The notes beneath the pieces were generated by a model. That model had not been told where the DNA came from and did not search any database. It saw nothing but the letters and a program-made list of their open reading frames with translations. From a virus, in the IMG/VR virus record IMGVR_UViG_3300037963_003384, positions 1 through 25,479 of that record: DNA of 25,479 bases. One strand, written 5' to 3'. Every line of letters starts with the position of its first letter. Positions within the stretch are counted from its first letter, which is position 1. This document shows positions 1 to 9,300 of this stretch, piece by piece. A program made the position numbers and the translations under genes.

Positions 1-22
1 TGACTTTAACTCCGCTAGCCAT
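1..22 (-). CDS. 5' end of a leftward gene, cut by the window edge
   Basis: On the minus strand an ATG at 22-20 follows an AGGAG about 7 bases upstream, and the frame stays open to the window edge (M-A-S-G-V-K-V). A TATAATAG element lies about 25 bases upstream of the start. Start, ribosome binding site and promoter together make a real gene start likely. Seven residues are too few to name the product. By position it is probably another virion gene. Confidence 0.5.
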
Positions 23-44
23 GGTTACACTCCTATGTTTGTTT

Positions 45-52
45 CTATTATA
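45..52 (-). promoter_or_regulatory. Possible late promoter for the gene leaving the left edge
   Basis: TATAATAG on the minus strand matches the T4-type late element TATAAATA at most positions and lies about 25 bases before the ATG at 22. The rightward element at 82-89 makes this gap a divergent promoter region. Confidence 0.35.
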
Positions 53-81
53 GTAACATACACTAGTTAGTTTTGTCAATC

Positions 82-89
82 GGTAAATA
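82..89 (+). promoter_or_regulatory. Possible late promoter for the 110-3750 operon
   Basis: GGTAAATA differs from NATAAATA at one position and lies 20 bases before the first ATG of the rightward operon. The same GGTAAATA variant occurs at 10771-10778 before a fibre gene, which supports its being a used form of the promoter. A GGAGA ribosome binding site follows at 98-102. Confidence 0.4.
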
Positions 90-109
90 CAGTATATGGA
101 GATCTATAG

Positions 110-868
110 ATGAAACTTGGTGCTATTGTTTGGGGATTACCCGAAATTAACATTGATACACACAACAAACTAGGTGCTATTTTAAAATCGTACACACAAA
201 ACCAGTTAGCAAAGTTGGGTATTGAAAAAGCAGACACATTGTGGATTGGATCGTGTTTTAATACTTCTTTGATTCCAATGGGTGAAAAGTCGTCCAGTCT
301 TGATTTACAAGATGCAGGAGATGGGCTTAATGCAATAGGCAGTAAAGATCCAAGAGATTACCTAGCAATTTTTAAACAAAAAGGTTTCACACATTTGTTA
401 ATGGTAAACATGCCTTTTATGGTTGGAAGTGATATGCTACAAGATAAACATGTAAGCGAAGATGCAATGCATAATCTTTTATTGTTAATGGAAGCCAAAG
501 AAAATATACATTTTATAGCACAGCCTAATTTTGATGATGATGAATTTGATGATTGGGATATATCACCAATCATTGTAGATGTAAACTGTGCAAACGCAGA
601 ATTCATGTTGTACAATAAACCACTGGCAAATGTAAATGTAGATAATATAAAATCATATGATTTTACCAGTGTAGGTTTGTATGCTGGCAATTTATCTTGG
701 GTAGATGAAATAGGCAGTGAAACTTTCCTTAGAGTATTAGAAGCAGATATACCTGCAGACAAAGACATACAATTTTTAACAGGCAGTGACATGGGTCCAG
801 AAAATCCGCACCATATAGATATTCTAGAATCAATGCTAGAAGAAATAAAGGACAGCAAAGATGCCTAG
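110..868 (+). CDS. Unrecognised 252-aa protein upstream of gp14
   Basis: I do not recognise this protein. It is 252 residues, acidic towards the C terminus (an FDDDEFDDWD run near residues 140-150), with alternating hydrophobic strands and helices that suggest a soluble alpha/beta fold. There is no signal peptide or membrane segment. The ATG at 110 has GGAGA seven bases upstream and a late-type promoter 20 bases upstream, so the start is well supported. Its end overlaps the gp14 start by 8 bases (861-868), so the two are translationally coupled. In T4 the gene before gp14 is gp13, the other neck protein. I see no clear gp13 similarity, so a diverged gp13 or an unrelated virion or maturation protein are both possible. 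Confidence 0.85.
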   Translation: MKLGAIVWGLPEINIDTHNKLGAILKSYTQNQLAKLGIEKADTLWIGSCFNTSLIPMGEKSSSLDLQDAGDGLNAIGSKDPRDYLAIFKQKGFTHLLMVNMPFMVGSDMLQDKHVSEDAMHNLLLLMEAKENIHFIAQPNFDDDEFDDWDISPIIVDVNCANAEFMLYNKPLANVNVDNIKSYDFTSVGLYAGNLSWVDEIGSETFLRVLEADIPADKDIQFLTGSDMGPENPHHIDILESMLEEIKDSKDA

Positions 869-1931
869 ATTAACGCTTTACAAACCAACAAAGACAAATG
901 ATTTCTATTTTATGGATAAAACAATTCGCGAACAATTCGACATTGGTGGAGTGGGTGTAATAGTACACAAGTACATTGGGCCACAAGATGTAGCGGATCA
1001 AGACGACAAAACCCAGCCTAAGTATACTGATAGTAGTGCCACGGATGCCAATGGTAACCTTACTAACGTAGAGCCAGATATCAGTGAGCTAGATGTACAG
1101 GATATACTGTTTTTAGAAAACAGAGATCGTGTGTATGATCCAGACATATATGAATTACGTGGTGTATACAATGTTGCTGACACAGACTTTGATCTATCAC
1201 AGTTTGGACTATTCTTAACCAATGATACTCTGTTTATGACATTCCACATGAATGATATGGTTTCAAAATTAGGTCGTAGATTGATGGCAGGTGATGTTGT
1301 TGAATTACCACATCTATTAGATGAATTAGCACTTGATCAAAGCAAAGCACCAATACCAAAATTTTATAGTGTAACAGATGCCGCTCGTGGCAGTGAAGGA
1401 TTTTCACAAACATGGTATCCACACATTTGGAGAGTTAAACTAGCACCATTGAATGATGCACAAGAATACAGTAATCTACTTGGTAGCAACGAAGATGAAA
1501 ACAGTCTAGCAAGTCTTGTAAGCACATACAATGCAGAAATGGATGTCAACAAAAAGATAGTTGAAGAAGCTGAAGCATCAGGTGGTGGTAATTATGATAC
1601 CAGTCATCTATATACCACATCAGATAATGCCAATCCTAACACTGATTGGGCTTACGGCGAAAGCCTAGCAAGTGGATTAAGTTTTCCAGCAAACCCAAAT
1701 CAAGGCGATTATTTCTTACGTACAGATTTTGATCCAAACAGATTGTTTGTAAGACGTGGTGCAAAATGGGTTAGACTTTATGATAACATAAATGAAAACA
1801 CATGGGATAGAAACACTTTTGGATCAGTTGATGAATTTGTAAATCAACTAGGCAAAGATAGTGTAAACAATGAAGAGTTTGATGTAAGGCAATCATTGAA
1901 CACAGTAGCAAAAACTAAGAAGACAACGTAA
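861..1931 (+). CDS. 14: Neck protein, gp14-like
   Basis: Likely neck protein acting after DNA packaging, where gp13/gp14 seal the portal and prepare tail attachment. Residues about 85-155 follow the T4 gp14 pattern: an ELRGVY segment, then SQFGLFLTNDTLFMTFHMND, then a GDVVELPHLLDE segment. These resemble the FSNFG...DEVTLSIN...GDLIYFP order of T4 gp14 as I remember it. It has 356 residues against about 256 in T4. The extra length is a Gly-rich linker (about 237-241) and a C-terminal module with GDYFLRTDFDPNRLFVRRG...WVRLYD, a pattern of small beta modules in phage surface proteins. It overlaps the previous gene by 8 bases and the gp15 start by 1 base (TAATG), as expected for a neck operon. 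The gp14 assignment is inferred from pattern and neighbours, not from a search. Confidence 0.7.
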   Translation: MPRLTLYKPTKTNDFYFMDKTIREQFDIGGVGVIVHKYIGPQDVADQDDKTQPKYTDSSATDANGNLTNVEPDISELDVQDILFLENRDRVYDPDIYELRGVYNVADTDFDLSQFGLFLTNDTLFMTFHMNDMVSKLGRRLMAGDVVELPHLLDELALDQSKAPIPKFYSVTDAARGSEGFSQTWYPHIWRVKLAPLNDAQEYSNLLGSNEDENSLASLVSTYNAEMDVNKKIVEEAEASGGGNYDTSHLYTTSDNANPNTDWAYGESLASGLSFPANPNQGDYFLRTDFDPNRLFVRRGAKWVRLYDNINENTWDRNTFGSVDEFVNQLGKDSVNNEEFDVRQSLNTVAKTKKTT

Positions 1932-3292
1932 TGAACTATTTTTATGACAAACAAATGAGAAGACACTTGATTCAATTCGTACGAATGTTTTCTAACTTTA
2001 GTGTACAAATTGGCGAAGGCGATAATGGCGATCCAATATATAGAACGGTGCCAGCAAAATACGGAGATCCAACACGCATGGCGGCGGCAATAATGCGTGA
2101 GAATTCAGAAAACAAAATGTTGAGTGTTCCGCAAATCACATGTTATATCACTGGAATGCAACAGGATCCAACACGCAGAATGCATTCCGGGTTTCAGAAA
2201 AGTGAAACAATATATGAAAAAGATTTCAATGAAGCAACCGGAGATTACACCACTAATCCTGGTAACACATATCAAATTACAAAACATGCACCTGTGCCTT
2301 ACATGTTAGATATTAATGTAGATGTTTGGACCAGTAACACAGATCAAAAACTACAGTTATTAGAACAGTTGCTCATACTGTTTGATCCACTCATTGATCT
2401 GCATAGCAGTAAAAATCCGTTTGATTGGACAGCTCTAAGTTATAATGAATTAACAAACATACAATTTACAAGCAGGCAACAACCTGTTGGAACAGAAGAT
2501 GTAATTGAAATTGCTACTTTACAATTTAGAAGTTTGGTGTATCTAACACCTCCTGCAAAATTCAACAGAAGCAAACTTATACACACTATTCTAACAAAAC
2601 TTTACACAATGGACGAAGACCAAGTGGATCTATTTGAACAAAAGAAAAGTTACACTTATGATAGTTTATCATACACAGTAATTACTCCAAGTCAATATTG
2701 GATTGAAATCACAGATGCAACCACAGTAAAATTACAAAACCAAAATACAACCACTGTGGACAGCGAAGGTGAAACACTTGATTGGGAAAAAACATTGTCG
2801 CCTATAGGAAGAATCAATGATGGGTACAGTCAACTTAGATTGCGTTTAGCAGGTACACCAGACGATGATGACAGTGATGTTATTGGTACTATCGCATATG
2901 ATCCAGGCAATGTCAACCATTTAACCTTTACTATAGATACTAACACACTACCAGCAACCACACAATCCACAGTAGATAGAATTGTAAATCCTCAAGCAAA
3001 TTATCCAGGAGATGGAATATTGCCGGCGGCGGCCGCAGGACAACGATATATATTAACTGATAAAACAACCAATGACAATTCATCAGTTTGGGCCAGCGTT
3101 GCCGGAAAAGGTGATATCATCGAGTATAATGGATTTGGTTGGGTAGTCAGCTTTGACGCCAGTGCAAACGGTTCAACTGCACAATATGTAACCAATACAG
3201 CCGACAATCAGTTGTATTACTTCAATGGCGAAGATTGGGTACATGCTTGGCAATCTAGACATAAACCAGGATTTTGGAGAATCTACATTTGA
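1931..3292 (+). CDS. 15: Tail completion / sheath stabiliser protein, gp15-like
   Basis: Likely forms the terminal hexamer that caps the tail tube and sheath and docks onto the neck. The N terminus, NYFYDKQMRRHLIQFVRMFS, matches the T4 gp15 start (YFYNSSFRRYATLMGDLFSN) in residue pattern. A conserved-looking VDVWTSNTDQKLQLLEQLL segment and LTPPAKF follow, as in T4 gp15. At 453 residues it is much longer than T4 gp15 (272). The added C terminus (from about residue 225) ends in a Trp/Gly-rich region (about 355-453) with AAGQRYILTD, GDIIEYNGFGWVV and NQLYYFNGEDWV. This looks like a DUF2793-type module known from phage surface proteins. The start ATG overlaps the gp14 stop by one base. Gene order gp14-gp15 supports the call. 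Confidence 0.78.
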   Translation: MNYFYDKQMRRHLIQFVRMFSNFSVQIGEGDNGDPIYRTVPAKYGDPTRMAAAIMRENSENKMLSVPQITCYITGMQQDPTRRMHSGFQKSETIYEKDFNEATGDYTTNPGNTYQITKHAPVPYMLDINVDVWTSNTDQKLQLLEQLLILFDPLIDLHSSKNPFDWTALSYNELTNIQFTSRQQPVGTEDVIEIATLQFRSLVYLTPPAKFNRSKLIHTILTKLYTMDEDQVDLFEQKKSYTYDSLSYTVITPSQYWIEITDATTVKLQNQNTTTVDSEGETLDWEKTLSPIGRINDGYSQLRLRLAGTPDDDDSDVIGTIAYDPGNVNHLTFTIDTNTLPATTQSTVDRIVNPQANYPGDGILPAAAAGQRYILTDKTTNDNSSVWASVAGKGDIIEYNGFGWVVSFDASANGSTAQYVTNTADNQLYYFNGEDWVHAWQSRHKPGFWRIYI

Positions 3293-3750
3293 TACAAGCA
3301 TCTGGTTGTTTGATACTTGCATTAGACACAGGTAGAATTTGTTTACAGCAAAGAAGTCAAAACAACACACATCCTAGAACATGGGCATTTTGGGGAGGCA
3401 AAGCTGAACCAGATGAAAGACCCATTGAAACTCTGTTACGTGAATTAGAAGAAGAAATAGGCATGTTGCCTGATGTACAAAAAGTACATCCTTTGCATAT
3501 TTTTACCAGCAAAAACAAAGAGTTTACCTACAACACATTTGTGGTTGCAGTATACGAAGAATTTGTTCCGTTGTTGAACAACGAAAGCGATGGTTATTGT
3601 TGGGTTAAAATAGGTAACTGGCCTAGACCATTACATCCAGGTAGCAAGAATATTCTGTATGATAAAACTATGGTCAAAAAAATTGGGACCATCTATAAAA
3701 GAAATTCTAATACAAATGGCCCCGATTGGATCTCTAGCTTAAACAGTTAG
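3289..3750 (+). CDS. Nudix hydrolase
   Basis: A small pyrophosphohydrolase that probably cleaves a nucleoside-diphosphate-linked substrate (X) in the host cytoplasm. The full Nudix box is present at residues 37-59: G-x5-E-x7-R-E-L-E-E-E-I-G-M, with all metal-binding glutamates intact. There is no ATG near the N terminus. I choose the TTG at 3289 because GGAGA (3276-3280) lies eight bases before it and TTGA overlaps the gp15 stop, giving coupled translation. A TTG at 3274 would add five residues but has a poorer site. T4 carries a Nudix enzyme (NudE, about the same size) acting on ADP-ribose and related compounds. This is a different genomic place, so orthology is not claimed. The 3' end overlaps the converging gene at 3739 by 12 bases. 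Confidence 0.88.
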   Translation: MIQASGCLILALDTGRICLQQRSQNNTHPRTWAFWGGKAEPDERPIETLLRELEEEIGMLPDVQKVHPLHIFTSKNKEFTYNTFVVAVYEEFVPLLNNESDGYCWVKIGNWPRPLHPGSKNILYDKTMVKKIGTIYKRNSNTNGPDWISSLNS

Positions 3751-4863
3751 TTTCTTTTTCATCGACTGTAAAAATTCCTTTTTAAGCCAATCAAAGTCGT
3801 TGATCATTGCGAGTTGGTCTGGACTTCCTGCATGTTTCTTTCCATAATCAGCACCTTCTTTGGCTCCACGCAATGCGTATCTGCCAAAACGAGCACCATT
3901 ATCGATGTTCATCCAAGTATCTAACCGTTCAGTATTTTCGTCAACTTTACTGTTGGAGATAATGTTACTTGAGAGTTTAGCACATTCTCTAAAAGCTGAT
4001 CTCCATGTACGATATGGATCTTTGTTAAATGCAGTTATATTACTAACCTGATCAATTGGTTGAAAAAACGCTACGCTGGTACTAAAATCGGGCATTTTGT
4101 TACCTAGTTTCATCAACTGTTGTCTTGGAAATAATTTTACTGCACCAAAGCCGTATTCCAATCCGTTGATAGGATTACGGGCACGCCAGCAATATGTTGT
4201 GTTCTTTCGTTTGCTTTTAGGAGGCACAAAATCAAAACGAAAGTGATCCATTATTACTGCATCTGCGTCTACTATCCATACCATTTCACTTTGGCTGGTT
4301 GCTCCAGCTTCTTTGTATGCATTTCCAATTCCTCGTATGTTTCTAATATGCCGAGCTTCCGGATATTTTTCTGCTAGTCTTTGGAAATTTCTGTCTGCTT
4401 CAGGTTCATGATAACTTATGAAGCAAATATCAAATTCTGAGTCAACATATCCAGCAATAATTCTACTGCGAATAACACTTTTTGGATTACCGCTAGTAGG
4501 TACTAAACGTACCACGTCCCAACCTAGTGGGCGTTTGCTTCTATAACTGACTACAGGAAATTCATAAACATAATTTGTGTCTGTACCTTCTGGTCTCCAA
4601 TGCCAAGGAAAATCATCAGCAATAGGATAATTTTCATTGATTACCCAAATGTGACTGACTTCGTTTGCATATCCTTCTGCCATAACATTGACAGTTTCCA
4701 TGTCATTGATGTCTTCAACATACAGTTTTGGAAAAGGAGAAATACATCTTGCAAGTACTCGTTGCCAAGGTGATACCGGTGTTTCTCCGCGAATTTCTTT
4801 TAAATGTTTTATATCAAACTGTTTGTTCCAGTTTGGTCTCCACATTAATTGTTCAGTTTCCAT
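3739..4863 (-). CDS. Glycosyltransferase-like protein (GT-A type)
   Basis: Probably transfers a sugar from a nucleotide sugar to a protein, a glycan or another acceptor; the substrate is not readable. Residues 145-215 have the GT-A layout: an FDICFISYHEPEADRNF strand-helix start, RNIRGIGNAYKEA, then MVWIVDADAVI with a D-A-D metal motif at 199-201. The 374-residue protein has no membrane segment. I use the ATG at 4863, not the TTG at 4869, because AAAGGA lies eight bases before the ATG. The ATG overlaps the upstream glycosyltransferase gene by 11 bases, so both are made together. Proteins with this EPxADxNF...VDxDA pattern are familiar from marine T4-like phages, usually without a proven role. 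The stop overlaps the converging Nudix gene. Confidence 0.65.
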   Translation of the reverse strand: METEQLMWRPNWNKQFDIKHLKEIRGETPVSPWQRVLARCISPFPKLYVEDINDMETVNVMAEGYANEVSHIWVINENYPIADDFPWHWRPEGTDTNYVYEFPVVSYRSKRPLGWDVVRLVPTSGNPKSVIRSRIIAGYVDSEFDICFISYHEPEADRNFQRLAEKYPEARHIRNIRGIGNAYKEAGATSQSEMVWIVDADAVIMDHFRFDFVPPKSKRKNTTYCWRARNPINGLEYGFGAVKLFPRQQLMKLGNKMPDFSTSVAFFQPIDQVSNITAFNKDPYRTWRSAFRECAKLSSNIISNSKVDENTERLDTWMNIDNGARFGRYALRGAKEGADYGKKHAGSPDQLAMINDFDWLKKEFLQSMKKKLTV

Positions 4864-5575
4864 CTTCAATGTCCTTTAAAGTATAAACTTTACTTCCTAC
4901 ATGTGCAATACTTTGAGCAAGTTCAAAATCTGCATATGCTTGAAATCCGGCCTTAGATGCTTTTTCAAAAAAGTAAATGTCTTCGCCCATCATTGTCTCA
5001 GACTTACTATCGTATTTAACACCGAACCATGGAGGATCTGAATAATCATGTACGACTGCATCTACCACATCTAATTTACGCATTACATTAGGATCTTGCT
5101 TGTTCATTGTTTCGAACACTTCTCTGTGAATTAACACACAACCAAACCCTAAGGCCGCAACTTTTTCAATACCGCCATCTACAGATCTATTCAATCTTGC
5201 ATCATAGTCCATGGCACTTTTAAATGCAGTACTTCTAATTGGTTTTACTCTTGTGGTATAAGGAGCTCCAACAATTTTTGCTTTCCTGTTCAATAACCTA
5301 TCAATGGTATCACTAGGAAAATGCATGTCGCTGTCTAGCCACATCAAAAAATCAGCTGATGTTTCTAGTGCCTCTCTTGCAAGAGCATCTCTCTGCATTG
5401 TTACGTTACTGCCATACTGCATGTGAATAGAAACTGACTTTCTATCCTGTCCGCATTTATGCATAAGATTGGCTAAACTTCTAGTAAACATTGTACTGCA
5501 TTGATCCATTACAGGAATACATATTGCAATCCTATAACCATCATTGTTTACATATGTAGAAGGTACACTTACCAT
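4853..5575 (-). CDS. Family 2-like glycosyltransferase
   Basis: A 240-residue GT-A fold protein. Visible landmarks are the N-terminal strand YRIAICIPVMDQ (14-25), the metal-binding D-S-D at 81-83 in FLMWLDSDMHFP, the acceptor-side ALGFGCVLIHREVFE (141-155), and the catalytic-region MGEDIYFFEKASKAGF (196-211) followed by HVG (225-227). This set is typical of family-2-like transferases, so a nucleotide-sugar-dependent transfer is likely. The acceptor could be virion protein, host surface glycan or DNA; nothing here decides. The ATG at 5575 has AGGTGA five bases before it. It begins 7 bases after the end of the upstream 164-aa gene and overlaps the next transferase gene by 11 bases. Confidence 0.75.
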   Translation of the reverse strand: MVSVPSTYVNNDGYRIAICIPVMDQCSTMFTRSLANLMHKCGQDRKSVSIHMQYGSNVTMQRDALAREALETSADFLMWLDSDMHFPSDTIDRLLNRKAKIVGAPYTTRVKPIRSTAFKSAMDYDARLNRSVDGGIEKVAALGFGCVLIHREVFETMNKQDPNVMRKLDVVDAVVHDYSDPPWFGVKYDSKSETMMGEDIYFFEKASKAGFQAYADFELAQSIAHVGSKVYTLKDIEDGN

Positions 5576-5582
5576 GTATCAC

Positions 5583-6077
5583 CTACATCATATCTTGTGG
5601 AACCATGTCCTGTGAAAGTTGGCGTTCTGCTTGTACAACACCATCATTTAACAGTTTGGCAAGATTTGCAGTTGTTTTCACACAGTTTGCAAAGGCTGTA
5701 TCATTAAGAGCCGCAATACGATTCATATGATCAGGTTGAATTTTGCCAATGGTCAAAATATCAATTGCCGCCATTCGGGCAAGTCTGTCTACCCAATATT
5801 GCTCTTCATATGTTTCAATGTTTTCAAGCAATGCTGGAACATCATGTTTTTGACTCATATCTGCTAGAATATCTTCTAAAATTTTAAGCTCAGCTTCTAA
5901 ACCGGCTTTTGCATGTTCTCCGCTTTCAATAACTACTCCTGCACGTACTCTACGTATTTCATTGATAAGCAGTTGTGCCTGTCTTGCAGGATGCGGATGT
6001 TCGCCTAACACGAACGTTTCTATTTCATATCTTGTACGATGAATAATCGCAGTATCTACGATATTTTTCTCTGCCAT
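5583..6077 (-). CDS. Helical protein of unknown function, 164 aa
   Basis: I do not recognise this protein. It is nearly all predicted helix, with heptad-like stretches (about 60-90 and 95-125), many Ala, Glu and Ile residues, and no membrane segment or cysteine cluster. The ATG at 6077 is preceded by a perfect AGGAGG, the strongest ribosome binding site in this part of the window, which implies high expression. It sits directly after the fibre module and before two glycosyltransferase genes. A structural role, or a fibre-assembly helper as gp57A and gp38 are in T4, would fit, but that is only inferred from position. Confidence 0.8.
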   Translation of the reverse strand: MAEKNIVDTAIIHRTRYEIETFVLGEHPHPARQAQLLINEIRRVRAGVVIESGEHAKAGLEAELKILEDILADMSQKHDVPALLENIETYEEQYWVDRLARMAAIDILTIGKIQPDHMNRIAALNDTAFANCVKTTANLAKLLNDGVVQAERQLSQDMVPQDMM

Positions 6078-6142
6078 GTTTTACCTCCTAAGGTTTTACA
6101 TTTCTTAGTATATATCTGTACACACCAAGGGTGAGATGTTTA

Positions 6143-6352
6143 TTATGGACTTGCACCAGTGGAATTACCATTTTGCCAACCGCCAAATGTAGCACTGAGT
6201 TTTGTATTTGTTGTAACACTAGGTGTAATAAATGCACCAAATGTTGCACTCAATAACAAATTAGAATTCGAACCAGGAATGCCTGATTGTCCGTTAAAAA
6301 AAGTACGAACTGTACTCATTGATATCTGGGCGCCTGTTGCCGGTAGTGCCAT
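6143..6352 (-). CDS. Small tail-type protein with LPATGAQISMSTV motif
   Basis: This 69-aa protein starts MALPATGAQISMSTVRTFF. Short phage tail or fibre-tip proteins often open with M-A-L-P-x-S/T-G-x-I-S-(L/M)-S-x-(V/I), so it is probably a small virion protein at the fibre or baseplate tip. The rest is Ser/Thr/Gly-rich and holds two similar units, LSATFGAFITP and LSATFGGWQNG, suggesting a beta-rich repeat. It begins 3 bases after the end of the S74 fibre gene, so it is co-translated with it. Exact place in the virion is unknown. Confidence 0.75.
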   Translation of the reverse strand: MALPATGAQISMSTVRTFFNGQSGIPGSNSNLLLSATFGAFITPSVTTNTKLSATFGGWQNGNSTGASP

Positions 6353-6355
6353 AGT

Positions 6356-9300
6356 TTATTTCTCGCTACTATTAGTTATAATAGAATTTACCTGTTCTGT
6401 CAAGGCTTTTATTTGTTCTTGTTGTTCTTTCATACCTTCTATGAGTAGTGCAACCATTTTCTGATAGTCAACTGCTTTGGTTCCGTCATCTCTTTCACGT
6501 ACCACTTCTGGTAGTATTTCTTCAACTTCTTGAGCAATAACACCAATGTCATGTTTACGTACAAAATAACCATCTTCTCCACCTCTTGACTGAATATGTT
6601 CGTCGGTCCAATCAAACATTACACCACGCATTGCAGTAATTTTTCCAATTGGATCTGCAATAACTTCTATGTTTTCTTTTAAATTTCTATCAGATGAATA
6701 AAACGCAGTAACATCATTGGATGCACGTATTTCACCAGTAACATCCAATGGACAAGTTGGAGCAGTATTACCAATACCAACTGCGCCATCTTCTTGCCAT
6801 ACCATACATTGTGTACCGCCAGATATACCAAATGATACATAGTCTACTGCACCTGCTCCAGAGGCGCCTTTAAATGCCCATGCTTCGTTTCCTGTTATTG
6901 TTGCTTTTAAAAATTCAGTGTTATCAGCAACCTCAATATGTAACTTGGCAGTAGGAGTTACACCAATACCAACATTACCAGCACTATCGATTCTCATTTT
7001 TTCAGTTAAATTTCCACCATTTGCTCTTGTGGTGAATCGTAATGCTGTGTCGTAATTTCCATCTGTAGCGTTTTCTTTTATGCCTTGTATAGTTGCAGTA
7101 CTAACAGTAGAAGAACCACCAGAATTATAAAGAGATCTAAAAGCAATACCACCACCAGGGTTTGTACCATTATAAGCTGTATCTGTATCATAAAGTGATA
7201 GAAGTGCTTTTTCATTTGCAGATGATATAGGAGTTCCTGCTACATTTAAAGGGTAGTCTGGAGCCTGTATACCAATACCTAATCTACCATTGCTATCTAC
7301 TCTCATTGCTTCAGCGGAGGCAGTTGCAAATCTTATATCTGTACCACGCATACCAATTGAAGTTAATGCACTACCGGCGTCATTGGTACCTTGAAAACCT
7401 GGAACACTACCAATTTCACCTATACCACCTGTGAATGCTATATTTTTATCAGTGCCCATTTTAATTGATACACCGGTAGTTGTAGTTTCAAATGCTTGAG
7501 TATTACTATTATGATATAAAGTTACTCCACCACCATCAACAAATTTTGCAATGTTTGTATTTCCAGCGGCATTTTGGATATACATGTCATCAACTTTCAT
7601 GATTAAACTACCAGCACCAGATTCTTCCATATAAGTGGTATCATTTGAACTATCGTGTCTAATTGTGAAATCAGCACCAGTACCAAATGTTGCTTTGGCA
7701 TTATCGCCCCATTCCATTGCATCATCTGATTTGTCCCAAACCACATTGTAGTTGTCACCTGTGAATGTAACATCACCTGTGAATGAACCTCCAGTATCAC
7801 TAACAAAGTTGTTAAGTTGACTGGTAAGTGCCACAGTACCCGATGAGTCTGGTAGAGTGATTGTGTTGTTTGCTGTTGGATCTGTTGCTGTTAACAGCGT
7901 GTCGTTTGTGTTGTCTGTTGCACCTTCAAAGTAAACACCAGTTGATCCTGATACTTGAAATGAAGTTGCTATTGCTTGTCCTGACACAGTAAGATTATTA
8001 CTGCTTGGATTGTATGACAATCCAGCATCTGTGTACACTTGGTTAACTGCCATCGATGAATCATCACTGTCAACAATGTTTACATAATGAGCGGCATCTA
8101 CGGCACCTCTTTGTATTGTGTGTATGGTTTGTGCTTCTGCGGCCGTTGATGCTGAACCTACTAGGTTACCAGTGAATGTTGTTGCTTCCATTGTATCAGC
8201 AACCAGCGTACCCAAACTAAAACTTGAATCTGCTGTGTTAACGTTGCCTGTCAATACAGGATCATATTCATCAAATATTCTAAACTTTTGATCTGTAACA
8301 TCAAAGAATAAACCAACCTGTGTAAATCCTACACCAGACGCACCTGTGTTTCTAAATCCAACCACACCAAGGTCAATGTTTGTTGGAGCGGCGACACCGT
8401 TCCATGTATCATTGCTTGTGTGTCCTGATGTTGCATTAAATTTAACTTTGATACCATTGTCTAGTGTTTGTTCTGCTCCAGTAATGTTTACACCAGTTGC
8501 TTCTGTGGATGAAAAGTTATCTTTACTCCAACTAAATGTATCTGGAGAACCAGTACCATCAATTTTTACATAATATGTTGTACTTGCTGTACCTTCAAAC
8601 AATCCATGGAATGTTGCGTCATTGAGTCCACTACCTGAAAAGTTAACTGTACCAATACTGTCACCAGCACCCAAGAACACATAAGGATCTTCCACGTTCA
8701 ACGAGTTAACATCAGTACTAGCACTGGTACCCAAAATAGTTAAGTTACCACCAATAACAACATCACCATCAAAACGTGCATTACCTGTGGTTCTAAAACT
8801 TGCCGCCATGTTGTTGATCATATCAACATAAACAACACCTGTACTTGCATGTTGTTTTGTAGTTTTACAAACTTCAACACTAAAGTTAGGATAGGTTGGT
8901 GAAGTTGCTGTTAGACTTCCTGCTGTATCAACATACAGCGGAGCACCAACGGCAAACGCACTTGTATCTAAGTTAAAATACAAACCTTGTATCATAACAT
9001 AACCATAACCTGTGTTGGCAATACTGCCAAATGTTAAACCTATTGTGTGTTGTACATCAGTTGAACTTTTATCTGAAAGTGAAATCTTCATACCACCAGC
9101 TGTGAGTCCACCGCTGTATCGCACAGCCTTACCGGCACCAATTGTTGCACCTGTATCGTTATAAACATATTGGAATGTGTTCTGTCCAATTCTAATAATC
9201 TGTGATTGATCGCCTGTGTAGTATGCTAGAGCATCAAAGTTATTTTCGTAAAATATTCTACCTTCGGCGGCACTACCAGGAGTACCTGCACCAGTGTCAA

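Noticed and set aside
4864-4869. TTG start at 4869 for the second glycosyltransferase
   Set aside because: Its only possible ribosome binding site is too close (2 bases); the ATG at 4863 has AAAGGA at proper distance.
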